Below, in pieces: positions 11,242-22,833 of a stretch of 64,000 bases of DNA. The notes under the pieces are model-generated. The model was given only the letters and a program-made list of their open reading frames with translations, did not search any database and had not been told where the DNA came from. The position numbers and the translations under genes are program-made. This DNA comes from Amblyomma americanum (Eukaryota > Arthropoda > Arachnida > Ixodida > Ixodidae). Each line of letters starts with the position of its first letter. Position 1 is the first letter of the stretch. The stretch is taken from contig NC_135498.1 of the NCBI RefSeq assembly GCF_052857255.1, positions 89,446,257 through 89,510,256 on the forward strand, written 5' to 3'.

Positions 11242-11279
11242 TGGCCCCCGGTCGCAAAAAAACACCGTTTTGGTGGAAA

Positions 11280-14200
11280 TTAGGGCGGGGCAAGGGATTG
11301 CGACATGTAGGGCTTGAGGCGAGAGACGTGGACAACGTCACTCTGAGATGCACCGGAGGTGGTCTCCGGAAAGGCCGGGGCAATCTCGTAGGTGACGGCG
11401 GTGACCTGGCGGAGCACACGGTATGGGCCAACATAGCGGGACATTAGTTTTTCGCAAAGACCGACACGGCGTGTGGGCGACCAAAGCAAGACGAGGGCTC
11501 CAGGGGAAAAAGTTACCATGCGGTGGCGGCGGTCGTAGTAGTCCTGCTGTGAGGCCTGCGAGGCTTGTAGGCGGGAGCGAGCCAGCTGGCGGGCGTGGTC
11601 CGCGCGGGCAATAGCGTAGTGGGCATATTCAGAAGGCGGGGAAGGAGATGTCGGAAGCAGCGTGTCCAAAGGTAACTGGGGTTCACGACCGTGTAACAGA
11701 TAGAACGGGGAGTAACCGGCAGTGTCATGGCGAGAAGAATTGTAAGCGAAGGTCACGTATGGAAGGGCAATGTCCCAGTCCCGATGGTCCGAGGAAACGT
11801 ACATTGCGAGCATATCCGTGAGAGTGCGGTTGGGCGCTCTGTAAGACCGTTGCTTTGGGGATGATAGGCGGTGGTCAGCTTATGTTTGGTTGAGCAGGAA
11901 CGGAGAATGTCGTCGACAACTTTAGAGAGATAGCAACGGCCGCGGTCGGTGAGAAGTTGGCGGGGTGCACCATGACGGAGGATGAGGTCGTACAGGAGAA
12001 AATCGGCCACGTCGGTAGCAGTACTGGTTGGGAAAGCCCGCGTGATGGCATAGCGAGTAGCATAATCTGTCGCAACGGCAATCCATTTGTTTCCAGAGGT
12101 GGACTCCGGAAACGGGCCCAAAAGATCCAAGCCAACACGATAGAATGGTTCAGGGGGCACATCAACAGGCTGGAGCAAACCCGCGGAGAGCGTGGCGGGA
12201 CGTTTCCGGCGCTGGCACTGGTCGCAGGCACGAACATAGCGGCGGACGGACTGGTAGAGACGAGGTCAAAAGAAGCGACGACGCACGCGGGCGTAAGTAC
12301 GCGAGGTCATGGAGCTCGTGGAGGACGTCGTTGCGCAGATGCTTCGCGACAACGAGCAGTAGGTCTGGGCCGGCCGGGTTCAGGCTTCTGCGGTAGAGTG
12401 TGTCATGATGAAGTACAAACCGGCGCAGGGCAGGGTCAGATGGAGAGGATCTGAGGCGGGAAATAATAGAGCGGAGCTCGATATCTCGTCGGTGCTCATC
12501 GCCAAGGTGAGTAAGAGCAGAGAGCGAGAAGTGGTCAGCGGCGCTGTCACTGCCAGAATGATCAGAAGAGTCAACGGGATATCGGGAGAGGCAATCGGCA
12601 TCAGTGTGTAGCCTACCGGACTTATATACCACGGTATAGTCGTAGTCTTGGAGGTGTAAAGCCCAGCGACCTATGCGGCCAGTAGGATCTTTCAGTGATG
12701 AGAGCTAGCAGAGCGCATGGTGGTCGGTGACAACCGTAAAAGGGCGGCCGTACAAATATGGGCGGAATTTCCCAACCACCCAGACAAGGGCTAAGCACTC
12801 ACGTTCGGTAATTGAGTAATTGGGCTCCGGGGCGGAGAGGAGGCGGCTGGCGTAGGCGATGACACGGTGCTGTTCGGATTGCCTCTGAGAGAGTATAAGC
12901 GCCGATGCCATAGCCGCTGGCGTCTGTGCGGACTTCAGTGGGAGCTGTCACATCGAAGTGGGCCAGTACTGGCGTGGTAGTAAGCTTCAATATCAAGGTG
13001 GAAAACGTGTGTGCTTGGTCGGGTCCCCAGATGAAGGTGGCGTCCTTTTTCAGGAGGTCGGTGAGGGGGCGGGCGATGTCGGCGAAGCCTTCAAAAAATC
13101 GACGAAAGTAGGAGCACAGCCCTAAGAAGCTGCGGACGTCGTTACAGGAACGTGGCTGAGGAAAGTCTTTAACGGCTCGAATCTTGTCACGGTCAGGGTG
13201 CACCCCCGTGTCGTCGACGACATGACCCAAGATGGCGAGTTGACGGCGCGCGAAACGGCACTTAGACGAGTTGAGCTGCAGGCCAGCATGACGAAAGAGG
13301 GAAAGGATCTGAGAAAGGTCAGTGAGGTGAGAGGAAAACGAGGGCGAAAAGACAATGACGTCATCGAGATAGCACAGGCAGGTGGACCACTTAAAGCCTT
13401 GCAAAAGAGCATTCATCATGTGGCTGGTGCGTTGCATAATCCGAAAGGCATAACTTTGAATTGATAAAGGCCATCAGGAGTCACAAAAGCGGTTTTCTCA
13501 CGGTCCTGTTCATCTACAGCAATTTGCCAGTAGCCGGAGCGAAGATCTATGGACGAGAAGAATTTGGCACCATGGAGGCAGTCAAGCGCGTCATCGATAC
13601 GCGGCAGGGGGTACACGTCCTTTTTAGTGATCTTATTCAGGTGGCGATAATCAATGCAAAAACACCATGAGCCATCCTTTTTCCTGACAAGGACGACTGG
13701 TGAGGCCCAGGGACTGTGTGAGGGTTCGATAATGTTTTTTTCTAGCATTTTAGTAACTTCCGCATTGATTACTTGACGCTCGGCGTGAGAGACCCGGTAA
13801 GGGCGGCGGCGGATGGGAGGGGCATCGCCTGTTTCAATACGGTGCCTAACGGCGAGAGTTTGACCCAGCGCGGTGTTGTTCACGTCAAAAATATCCGAAA
13901 AAGATTCGAGAATGGCACAAAGCTTGGCAGTTTGATCGGGATGGAGGTCGCTAGCCATCATGGTTGTGAAGGTGTCGGTCGACAGAAGAGACTGCCGGCG
14001 CGGTGCGGCGGTTTCTGGAACTGGGGTAGCGGGCAACGTAGCCACGTGGCATGGAGCGAGAGGGGATAGCGTAGCGACGCATATGCCGGACGGTAGCACT
14101 TGAGAAGTGAGGCCGAATTTGAGGAAAGGCAGAGAGAGGGCGTTGGCTTGGATGGTGGCAATGGTATGAGGTGGGGCAACGTTACGGGTCAGGAGGAGGT

Positions 14201-14996
14201 CAAGATTGGGAGTAACGAGATAGTCGCCATCGGGAACTGGGCGAGATGGGGTCAATGGAACAAAAGAGGCGATTCGGGATGACAGGCGAGCATACGCGGT
14301 ACTGAATAGTCGCAGTGATACATCAAGTGGGTCTGAATCCAGCATTGGAAGGGCGAGGTGTAGAACACCCTCCGAGCAGTCAATGAGGGCGGAATGGTCA
14401 GTCAAAAAATCTAAGCCGAGGATAAGGTCATGGACACAGGTGGTCAGCACGGTGAACTGAACTGGTATACTCTGGCCGGCAATAGCAACGCGCGCGGTAC
14501 ACATACCGTCCACAGCAGGCATGCCACCATCCGCGACACACACACGGGACGTTGCAGGCGTTAGGACTTTGCGGAGGCGACGGCGGAGGGCAGCACTCAT
14601 CACTGATACATGAGCACCGGTGTCAATCAGGGCGCGCACAGGAACACGGTCGATAGTGACGTTCAGAAGATTAGGTCGAGTGATCGAGAGAGGATTTGTA
14701 GTCCGGGTCGTTGATGCAGCGTCACCTCCGGGAGCTGCATCCCTTAGTTTTCCAATTGGGAGCGGCTGCGAGAAGGCGACTGGGGGGAACGAGAGCGGCG
14801 GCCCTGCGGGGACGGAGAGCGGGAGAATCGGCGTGGAGGGGGTACGGCTGGTGCAGACGGTTCGGACGGGGCACGGGTCGAGAAGTTGTGGGATGAGGCG
14901 GGACTGTAGAAGGATGGGAAGACGTTGCGGGGCGTTGAAGACCATGGACTGCGGCAATGACGGGCGATGTGGCCAATGCGAGAGCACCGGAAGCAA
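11280..14996 (-). pseudogene. Gypsy pol: protease, RT, RNase H, integrase
   Basis: Blocks in order on the minus strand: aspartic protease motif [13 protein letters not shown] (about 14640); RT with [13 protein letters not shown] and [13 protein letters not shown]; the catalytic YLDDVIVFS (about 13370); RNase H with [13 protein letters not shown] and TDHHALC; a linker with HTDADCLSRYP; the integrase core with GLDLLGPFPE and LLTDRGR; and a C-terminal GPYRVLRQ block ending at 11280. Frame changes occur near 13430, 12930, 12200 and 11810, and a stop at 12705 follows the HHALC block. The pol frame is -1 relative to gag, with overlap between 14744 and 14996, as is usual for this family. It cannot make a working polyprotein. 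Confidence 0.9.
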
Positions 14997-15925
14997 ATGG
15001 GACGGTCGTCCGCCGTGCGCCAGTCATTGGGATTGCGGGAACGGGGTAGAGAATAATAGGTGCGACGAAAAGCACAGGGAGGGGGCTGGGGGGTGTCTGG
15101 GCTTCTGATGGCGCACACTGCCGGAGCGAGGTTCAGATGAGCGAGTTCCTGCCGCACGACGGCCTGAATCAGCGACACAGCGGGCAGGGTTGTATCAGGG
15201 ACGGAGGGCGGGGATAACACAGGCGCGAGGGCCTCCAGTTCACATCGGATGATCCGGGTGACTGAATCGGTGACGGCTGGGGCGTCCGAGGGCGTGCGGC
15301 ATGGTGATCGGTGGTCCTCACAGGAAGATGTCGCGGCCGTGTTGGGAAGGCGAGAAAACGACGGCGAAATGCGGCGACCTTTGACTTGCTCAAATCGGCG
15401 GCACTCGTTTATGATGGAGTCAATTGAGGTACAGTCTTTGCAAACAAGCAAGTGGAACGCATCGTCGGCAATGCCTTTGAGCACGTGGCCCACTTTATCG
15501 GTCTCACTCATTGCGGCGTCGACCTTGTGACAAAGCGCCAAGATGTCCTGAATGTAGGCCACGTAGCTCTAGGTAGAAGACTGTGCTCGAGTAGCCAGCT
15601 GTTTCTTGGCGGCGAGCTGGCGGTCATCAGGTCTACCGAATAGCGTCTTCAACTTTTCCTTAAATGTGTTCCAACTTGTTAGCTCTTCCTCGTGGGTCTC
15701 GTACCATACGCGCGCCGTGCCATTGAGGTAAAAGATGACGTCCGCGAGCATTAGCGTAGGGTCCCACCTGTTGTAGTTGCTGACACGCTCGTAAAGGTTA
15801 ATCTAGTCTTCGACGTCAGAGCCATCTGTGCCGGAAAACGTGCCGGGGTCGCGAGGTGGAGCCATGATGACGAAAGGAGGGGTAGTGGGGGTAGTGGGGC
15901 TCCTTGACCGGCCGGGTGGAGCCAT
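14744..15925 (-). pseudogene. Gypsy gag, two nonsense codons
   Basis: The frame starts around 15925 with MAPPGRSRSPTTPTTPP. In-frame TAG codons fall at 15803-15805 and 15569-15571. The capsid-like part includes FYLNGTARVWYETHEEEL. Near the end is a CCHC zinc knuckle [14 protein letters not shown] (about 15000), followed by an S/R/P-rich tail. Length and order suit a Ty3/gypsy gag. Confidence 0.8.
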
Positions 15926-15980
15926 GGTGGTAGTCCCGGCCTGACGAGTACTACGAAGCTGCGTGGTGTGCGCAGCGTAA

Positions 15981-15997
15981 AATCCGCACCTCCACCA
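15981..15997 (-). other. Primer binding site resembling tRNA-Ala 3' end
   Basis: Four bases inside the 5' LTR the minus strand reads TGGTGGAGGTGCGGATT. The first 12 bases are complementary to the common animal tRNA-Ala 3' end (GCACCTCCA plus CCA), after which the match breaks. The tRNA-Ala in this window (ends GCTCCTCCA) would match with one mismatch in that stretch. The assignment is an inference from memory of tRNA-Ala ends. Confidence 0.6.
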
Positions 15998-16001
15998 AAG
16001 A

Positions 16002-16159
16002 TGTTTCGTGGTCCAAGCGGGAACGACGCGAGAACGCCCGGGCACAGCACACAGGTCAAGAGCACAAGGCGGCCCGCACAGAGCACCAGGCACAGAGCAC
16101 CGAATCCCAGAGCACGCGCGCCTCCAAGAGTCTTCATTCATCTCTTCTTCTATCCGTTG

Positions 16160-16161
<2 letters not shown>
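16002..16161 (-). repeat. 5' LTR of gypsy element (160 bp)
   Basis: Partner of 11079-11241, with the same TG/CA ends. It lacks 3 bp near the start of the plus-strand reading. A (TA)n tract follows immediately, continuing the tract on the other side of the element. Confidence 0.9.

Positions 16162-16227
<66 letters not shown>
16162..16227. repeat. (TA)n microsatellite
   Basis: A TA run between the gypsy element on the minus strand and a truncated gypsy on the plus strand. It is the other half of the tract that the first element split. Confidence 0.9.
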
Positions 16228-16230
<3 letters not shown>

Positions 16231-18656
16231 GTTTATCCTCTACCCCGAATCGACGACGCATTGGATTGCTTGCAGAGAGCGGAATATTTTTCATCTCTCG
16301 ACTTGCGCTCCGGCTACTAGGAAGTGCCGATGGCTGCCGCTGACCTTCCGAAAATTATCACCCCAGATGGCTTGTATGAATTCAATGTGATGCCATTCGG
16401 CCTCTGCAATGCTCCAGCTACATTCGAATGATGGATAATATTCTCAGCGGCCTCAAATGGGAAACTTGCCTATGTTACCTGGATGACATTGTCGTTTTTT
16501 CCAAAGATTTTCCTTCCCATCTGCAGCGCCTCCAGCGCGTACTCACGTGCCTTACTGACGCCGGGCTACAGCTCAACTTGAAGAAATGTTGCTTCGGTGC
16601 TGCGCAGCTGACAATACTAGGCCATGTCATCTCCAAGGACGGAGTTCTTCCTGACCCTCCCAAGTTCGCGCCGTCGCTGACTTTCATTCCCCAAAACGAC
16701 CACCCTAAAAGAACTTCGCAGTTTTATAGGCTTATGCTCCTATTTTCGCCGCTTCATCCGCAATTTCGCATGTATCATTTCCCCTTTAACGCAGCTTCTT
16801 GCCGGCAGCCCAACCCTCTCGTCTTGGTCACCAGCCTGCGATACAGCGTTCAGCACTTTGTCGCTTGCTGGTCTCTCCCCCCATCCGTAGCAATTTTGAT
16901 CCCGCCTGTCCGACTGAAATTCACACTGATGCGAGCGGTGTGGGCTTGGGCGCAGTTCTTGCCCAGCGAAAGCCTGGGTATCCGGAATATGTTGTCACTT
17001 ACGCCAGCCGCGCCCTCACCAAGACGGAATCGAACTATTCTGTCACAAAAAAAATGCCTTGCCATCCTTTGGCCGATTGCCAAGTTCCGACCTTACATTT
17101 ACGGCCGCCCTTCTATGTCGTCACAGACCATCATGCCCTCTGCTGGCTATCCTCCCTGAAATATACTTCAGGTCGACTCGCCCGCTGGGCTTTATGTCTC
17201 CAGGAGTTCGATATTCACGTTATTTATAGCTCTGGGCGGAAGCACTCGGACGCCGACGCCCTTTCTCGTTCATCGCTTCCATGCGATTGAGCCTCTGCCC
17301 TACTCTGTGCTTACGATTTCTTGCCGTTCGACGTCCATGACATGCTCTCCTAACAACTGAAGGATCCTTGGATCACCTCGCTGCTCACCTTCCTGAACAA
17401 TTCCTCGCCGCATTCTTCGTCCCGGACCCTTCGCCTCCAAGCCCACCACTTCGCCTTTCGTGATGGCCTCCTATACCGAAGTAACTACCTCTCCGACGGG
17501 CAGAAGTGGCTGTTGGTGATCCCTCGACACCTCCGTGCTGCCATCTGCGCCTCTTTCTACGCCCCTCCACAATGCGGTCACGCTGGTGTACTGAAAACAT
17601 ATGCTCGCCTTCGTCTGCGATATTACTGGCGAGGTATATACCGCTACATACGTCAGAACATTGTCATGCACCGCCTTCCAACGTCGCAAGAAACCTCCCC
17701 GGCTCCCCGCCGCTCCTTTGCAGCCGTTACCTTGCCCTGGCCGACCCTTTGACCGCGTCGGCATTGATCTTTATGGCCCGCTTCAAACTATATCGGCTAA
17801 CAATCGCTAGGTGATCGTGGCCGTTGACCACCTAACACGTTACATTGAAACGTCGGCTCTCAAATCTGCTACCGCAAACGATGTCGCTCGCCTCATTCTA
17901 CACAGTCTTGTTCTTCGTCACGGCGCCTCTAAAGATCTGCTAAGTGACCGAGGCCGTGTTTTTCTCTTGGACGCCGTCGAGGCCCTTCTAAAGCATTGCC
18001 AAATTGTTCATCGCTGCACCAGCGCCTATCACTCCCTGACCAACGGCATGACTGAGCGGTTTAACCGCACACTCAGTGACATGCTCGCCATGTACGTTGA
18101 CACCGCCCACTCCAACTGGAACAAAGTGCTCCCTTTCGTCACGTACGCGTATAATAAAGCTACGCAGACAACGACGGGGTGTTCTCCTTTCTTTCTCTTA
18201 TATGGCTGGGAACCTACGTCTACCATGGACACCATTCTTCCTTATCGCCTGAGCCTTCCGATACCACATCACTTTCCAAATCTCACCTGTATGCCGAAGA
18301 ATGCTGGCCACTTGCCCGCTTTTTCACTACACAGCTCCAGCGGCATCAGAAGCACCGTAAAGATTCCTTGGACCCTCCCGCGTCATACCCATCTGGCGCC
18401 TTTGTTTGGCTCTGGGTGCCTTCCTCCACCCGCGGCCTCGCCACAAAACTGCTTTCCCGCTATTGCAGACCCTACCGCGTGGTGCAACAAACTTCTCCCG
18501 TGAATTACATCGTTGAGCCGCTCGCCCCCTCTGCGGACCACCGCCGCCGAGGGCTCGAAACTGTGCACGTCGAGCGCCTCAAGCCTTATTATGATCCGCC
18601 CATGCTTTCGTCCCCGTAAGTCGCCAGGACGACTCCTTTTTTGGCGAGGAAGTAAC
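16228..18656 (+). pseudogene. Second Ty3/gypsy pol, 5'-truncated in RT
   Basis: Begins abruptly in RT at the [14 protein letters not shown] block. It then reads [28 protein letters not shown] (catalytic YLDD) and LQLNLKKCCFGAAQLTILGH. RNase H includes [19 protein letters not shown] and [12 protein letters not shown], and then [10 protein letters not shown]. Integrase includes [38 protein letters not shown] and a C-terminal VHVERLKPYYDPP ending near 18619. Frame changes occur near 16350, 16700, 17070 and 18300, and a stop lies at 17808-17810. It belongs to a different family from the minus-strand neighbour. It lacks gag, protease and the 5' LTR. Confidence 0.88.
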
Positions 18657-18803
18657 TGTAATGGGACGGACTGGCAGGAGTTGAAGCAGCGCAGAGAAGA
18701 GGTAGACTAAGTGCAGCTGTAATTCTCGAGTAACGCCTGTGAGTGTGTTCGTCGTGCCACCCTCCGACCAACGCCTATTCACCTGCGGTTCGAATAAACA
18801 CCT

Positions 18804-18808
<5 letters not shown>
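18657..18808 (+). repeat. Probable 3' LTR of the second gypsy, end eroded
   Basis: Starts TGTAATGGGACGG just after a purine-rich ggcgaggaagtaac, and contains AATAAACACC at about 18795 as polyadenylation signal. The CA terminus is not seen because the sequence passes into (TA)n. With no 5' partner, the boundaries are inferred. Confidence 0.55.

Positions 18809-18853
<45 letters not shown>
18809..18853. repeat. (TA)n microsatellite
   Basis: TA run abutting the gypsy 3' end. Confidence 0.9.
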
Positions 18854-18854
<1 letters not shown>

Positions 18855-18990
18855 GAACGTAGGTTGCGTTGGCTCCGCAGAATAAAGATTTAAGAGAAGT
18901 GGGCACTTCTACAAAGACAGTTTTATTTATTACCGTTTCGACCGTGGTGCGGTTTTCTTCAGGACTGTAGTGGTCTCGCGTCAGATGGAC
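18854..18990 (-). repeat. Repeat fragment with CTGAAGA...CGAAAC motif
   Basis: A 137-bp segment between two TA arrays. The minus strand holds CAGTCCTGAAGAAAACC, a short stem ACCG/CGGT and CGAAACGGT. This form is common in Penelope-like retroelements, and CTGANGA plus GAAA is also the hammerhead core. A complete ribozyme fold is not evident. Confidence 0.4.
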
Positions 18991-19345
<355 letters not shown>

Positions 19346-20474
19346 ATCTGCTGCCCTCGTGGGTATTTATGCTTATTGCCTGTAAAAGAATCTGAGAGTG
19401 TTCATCAGCGCCACCCTCTTCTATAGTGGTGGACGTAGCACGTCCTTTATCACCGCGAATGTAACGTAGAACGTTATAGATGAGGGTGTAGAGGGTGAGG
19501 TGAAAGTGATTACACTACTAATTTAGCACTGATCGATCCAGTCTAAGTAAAAAAAGAATACATACATCACCCTAAGCTTGACTTGGTTCCAGCGACTGTT
19601 GGTTTCCTTGAAAGGTTGATTAACAATGAGAAGTTCGATTTTAGAGTTCTAATGAACATTCGGTGTATAGGAAGTGCTTCTCTTCATGGGGCAACATAAC
19701 TTTTCTGACTTGCAAGAAAGCGCTTTTGTTATCAATAATTTTTTGTGCTTGCTACTACTAAGCGATATTGAAACATGTTAACTGTGCAAGTTTTAAATTG
19801 CTCAATAATTCTATTGTTGCTTTGTTTCATATATCTATGCGAATGGCTGAGGGTAGATTTCAGCCAGCGATTTTAGGACTACATTTAAGAAATAGAAGCA
19901 GGCCGTATGTGATGGTTTCTTCAAGTGCCAGAAATAGTGTGCTTCACATTCGATGTAATATCTTTTTTTTGTTCTCGCTTGTGCGAGTATTTTGCATGTC
20001 TTGCAAAGCAAAGATACGTGAAAATACAACAATGATGCGCATACGATTGTAGGCAGACATCTGCCTTAAGCGACCCGTATTTCGTCTTCTGTTTTTCCGC
20101 AATTATTTTTCTTTGCGTTGCAGCATTGATTCTGAGCGTAAATTCAAATGAACATTAGGAAAATTTTGCTCAATACACCAGAAAGCCACAAAGTCCAATG
20201 TATGCGCCACTGCGTTCGTTAAACTTTGAATCGACTTCTTTACAATATTCCTTTATACTTGCGTGCAGTCTTCCAAGAGTTATGGCATGTGGATTTTTAT
20301 ACATTGTTTAGGAGTCAGAAAAGATGCTCTTGAATGAGCTGACTTCGCCTTCTAGATTGTTAATGCGAAAGCACCATTCCGATGGGCATGCCCCGAGCAA
20401 GATGCTGCGAAATTTGTAAGTTTGTAGGCAGTGAAATAAAGAAATAAACATAAACCAAATAAATATTGGAGCGA
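19346..20474. other. No gene recognised
   Basis: AT-rich single-copy-looking DNA. The plus-strand frame at 19768-20052 (94 codons) has no domain, signal peptide or splice context that I can support. Confidence 0.4.
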
Positions 20475-20553
20475 CTCGGATTGGAACCCGTGGCGGCGCT
20501 AACAGATCAGATTCACTTGACACTGCGCGAAAGCTCTAAGCTATCGCCGCAGA
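20475..20553 (-). repeat. tRNA-derived sequence (SINE head or tRNA pseudogene)
   Basis: The minus strand reads GGCGATAGCTTAGAGC (weak A-box) and later GGGTTCCAATCCGAGTC (good B-box), followed by an AT-rich body aatatttatttggtttatg. The anticodon arm is not clean. It differs from the other two SINE families. Confidence 0.5.
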
Positions 20554-21329
20554 CGACCTCGCCTCGTGCTAAGCCACATCACACTCTCGCGCTGTGTGTT
20601 GGACATCGTCTTCTCCTTAACTAATACTACTATAAAACGAAGGTTTGCGCTTTGAGCTATGGGGCGGTAGTGAAAGAGATGTGCGTTCCATGCTTGGCGT
20701 GGACAACGTTGTGGCAGAAACAAGACACAAGAGCAATAGGCTTTGGCGTTCACAGCATTGCTGCAGAAACGCGGCACTGGAGCATAGGCCGCCGGCATGC
20801 ATCGGGCAAATTGGCATTGACGATGGAAAAGTTGAATTTGCGCATGCCTGGCTCCCTTTGTCACTGGATAACTCAATCGCGCTTCTTGGTACCCGAATAT
20901 TGTGTCCTCATGCAAAAAAAAAGATTGTGCTTTCGCAGAATATTTCGTGCTTAGCAATGTTAAACCGCCAGCCATTTTTCCTTCTCAGTACGTCTTTTGG
21001 AATTCTAATAAGCATTAAAATATTTGTTGGCCTTCCTAAAATATTGTTTTGAAAATATTTTATACTCATTCTAGCTCTCAAAAAGAGACTTTCTGACCGC
21101 TGTTCACAAGAAAGCTGTAAGAACTTTGCCGTGGGATAGTGCACAGAAACAAACGTCACAGTGGGAAAACGAATCGTCCCTTTCTCCGTCCAATGGTTAG
21201 TATCCTTAGGGCGAGCAAGTGACAACGAACGGCTTTATAGAAAAGTATTGTTCCGCTTCCACAATCACTGCGTGGAAATACGGGACAATGCATTACTTTT
21301 TCGCTGGATGTATGTTTCACCAAAGAACA
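20554..21329. other. No gene recognised
   Basis: Overlapping frames of 100-144 codons occur on both strands (for example 20541-20975 minus), but they shadow one another and show no motif. An acgtttg/caaacgt-rich AT tract lies in the last 300 bp. Confidence 0.35.
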
Positions 21330-21506
21330 GTGGGCGACTGCGGTAACCAGATCGGAACCTGAAGTTCAGAGGCTGGTGGTGAATTGGGCACTGGAGGTCT
21401 CGTGCAGGCACGAAGTCGGGGCCATCGCCTGAAGACTGGACTCAACACCACATCCACGGCGTTGACAACGCAACCTTTTTGGTTCAATAAAGTTTTCAAT
21501 GAATGA
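21330..21506 (+). repeat. Probable LINE 3' end
   Basis: GC-balanced sequence ending ttggttcaataaagttttc and a short aatgaatgaa tail. The AATAAA at about 21485 plus a tetranucleotide tail is typical of LINE 3' ends in arthropods. No coding part remains. Confidence 0.4.
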
Positions 21507-22620
21507 AAAATGTTTCACCATGACGTTTAGGAAGTGCCGATTTAGTTTGTAGTGGCTAAGGTTTGTACTGTTTTTTTGCTCCCTTCTTCAGATATTGTAT
21601 TAGATTAAGAATGTAAGACATAATAATACTGCCCTGCAATAGTTCCGCAGGTTTACCGGGTGACACTCGCGGATGGACTGAGGAGGACGCCATTATACTC
21701 TTTAATTTTTAATTTTAGTCCCGTACGACGATTTACGCATTTCGTGAGCCAACCTTTGAGAAGCTTATCGTGCTGTGAGACGGTTACTGTCAAAGCGTGC
21801 CCTAAGATCAGGATTTCGTTTCTGGCTACCCCACCTCTTAGCTATGTACTACGCAGCTAGATTCAGATCTTACGTACTGCGAAATTCCAACAAAGGAGCT
21901 AATACTGGAGTCGACAGCGGTGTAGTGATCGCCCCAGGGTTGCTTTGCGAGCAATAGTGGCCGTTCTTGCGTGCGTTAGTGGTAGCTGGTTTATTGTTCC
22001 AACTCCTGACATCAATATTGTTTCGACAAAATAGCCAATAGTTACTGCATTGAATTTTCAGAAAACTTTTTAAGCCGCAGTACTCAGGCAGCCGTTGTCT
22101 GCTTGAGCGGTGTCGGTGTTCGCCTGCAACCAGGAGAGAGAACGGGAAGCAAAGATGAAAGTACAACCAGATCGATGAGATCGAGCGAGGAGCGGAGCGG
22201 GGAATGAAAGAAGCTACAGCGAAGAGAACGCGAAGAGGAGAGCGAAGAAGGCGGGTAGGGCGGATGCAGTACAAGGAAGCTGGAGGAGGAGGGCACTGCG
22301 TGAGCACGGAGCAGGTGAGACCGTCAGAGTGACGTCGGTCTCTCTGTGTGCCAGCTGCAGCCTCAAGCGTTGCCCGAGCAAGGGCTCAGCTCCGGCGGCG
22401 TCAAGATCCCTACCCTTGTGCGCTCGACAGAACCCGAGGCCAACAACCGCCGCCGCTCCGCGCTTCGTGTTCAGTCTCCTATCACCTATGGTTCAAAATA
22501 CCTCAGCTGCTGCACTAAACTGTCGCATTACCGGGTAGTGAAATGGATGGTTAGTTCTACATATTTTTATTCAATCTGGATGAAAAATATATGTGGTCAG
22601 AAATCCTAAACATATAGCGC
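21507..22620. other. No gene recognised; possible upstream exons of gene alpha
   Basis: Includes a purine-rich block (22120-22290) and a GC-rich block (22330-22470). A T-rich acceptor-like tctttaatttttaatttta/g occurs near 21718. No exon can be assigned with confidence. Confidence 0.3.
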
Positions 22621-22626
22621 ATGCAG

Positions 22627-22833
22627 CCTACTGCCCAGGTGTTCAGAAATTTAGCCGATTCTTCGAAAGCCATGTTTTATCATGAAGGAAAGCAACCGTC
22701 CTATATTTCCAACGATTGTGGACAATCCACATGCTCATATAAAAATTGCTATTGTACTTTAACCACATGGGTCACACCGCTGGTCTTATACGAAAAAGAA
22801 TATTTGGTGGACTGTTGTCCATTTTTTACGTAG
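22627..22833 (+). CDS. Candidate terminal exon of secreted Cys-rich gene 'alpha'
   Basis: Open after an in-frame TAG at 22615-22617, with a possible acceptor atgcag at 22626, to TAG at 22831-22833. It encodes QPSYISNDCGQSTCSYKNCYC, giving C-x4-C-x4-C-x-C, then a tail with a CC pair. The P-S-Y...C-x4-C-x4-C arrangement matches gamma exon 4 (P-N-Y...C-x4-C-x4-C) and the beta exon. The tandem-duplication boundary (22788) cuts through it, so unit 2 keeps only its tail. The acceptor has a weak pyrimidine tract, no upstream exons were found, and no AATAAA follows closely. It may be a decaying or partial gene. Function unknown. Confidence 0.4.
   Translation, partial: PTAQVFRNLADSSKAMFYHEGKQPSYISNDCGQSTCSYKNCYCTLTTWVTPLVLYEKEYLVDCCPFFT

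Larger units (their letters stand above)
11079..16161 (-). mobile_element. Ty3/gypsy LTR retrotransposon, structurally complete, coding dead
   Basis: Two direct LTRs (11079-11241 and 16002-16161) both begin TG and end CA. They flank a PBS, a gag region, a pol region with protease, RT, RNase H and integrase, and a purine-rich stretch next to the 3' LTR. The whole is about 5.1 kb and lies on the minus strand. It is inserted in a (TA)n tract: ATAT flanks both sides, consistent with a 4-bp target duplication that cannot be proven in a repeat. Several stops and frameshifts inactivate it. No env-like frame lies between integrase and the 3' LTR. Confidence 0.9.
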
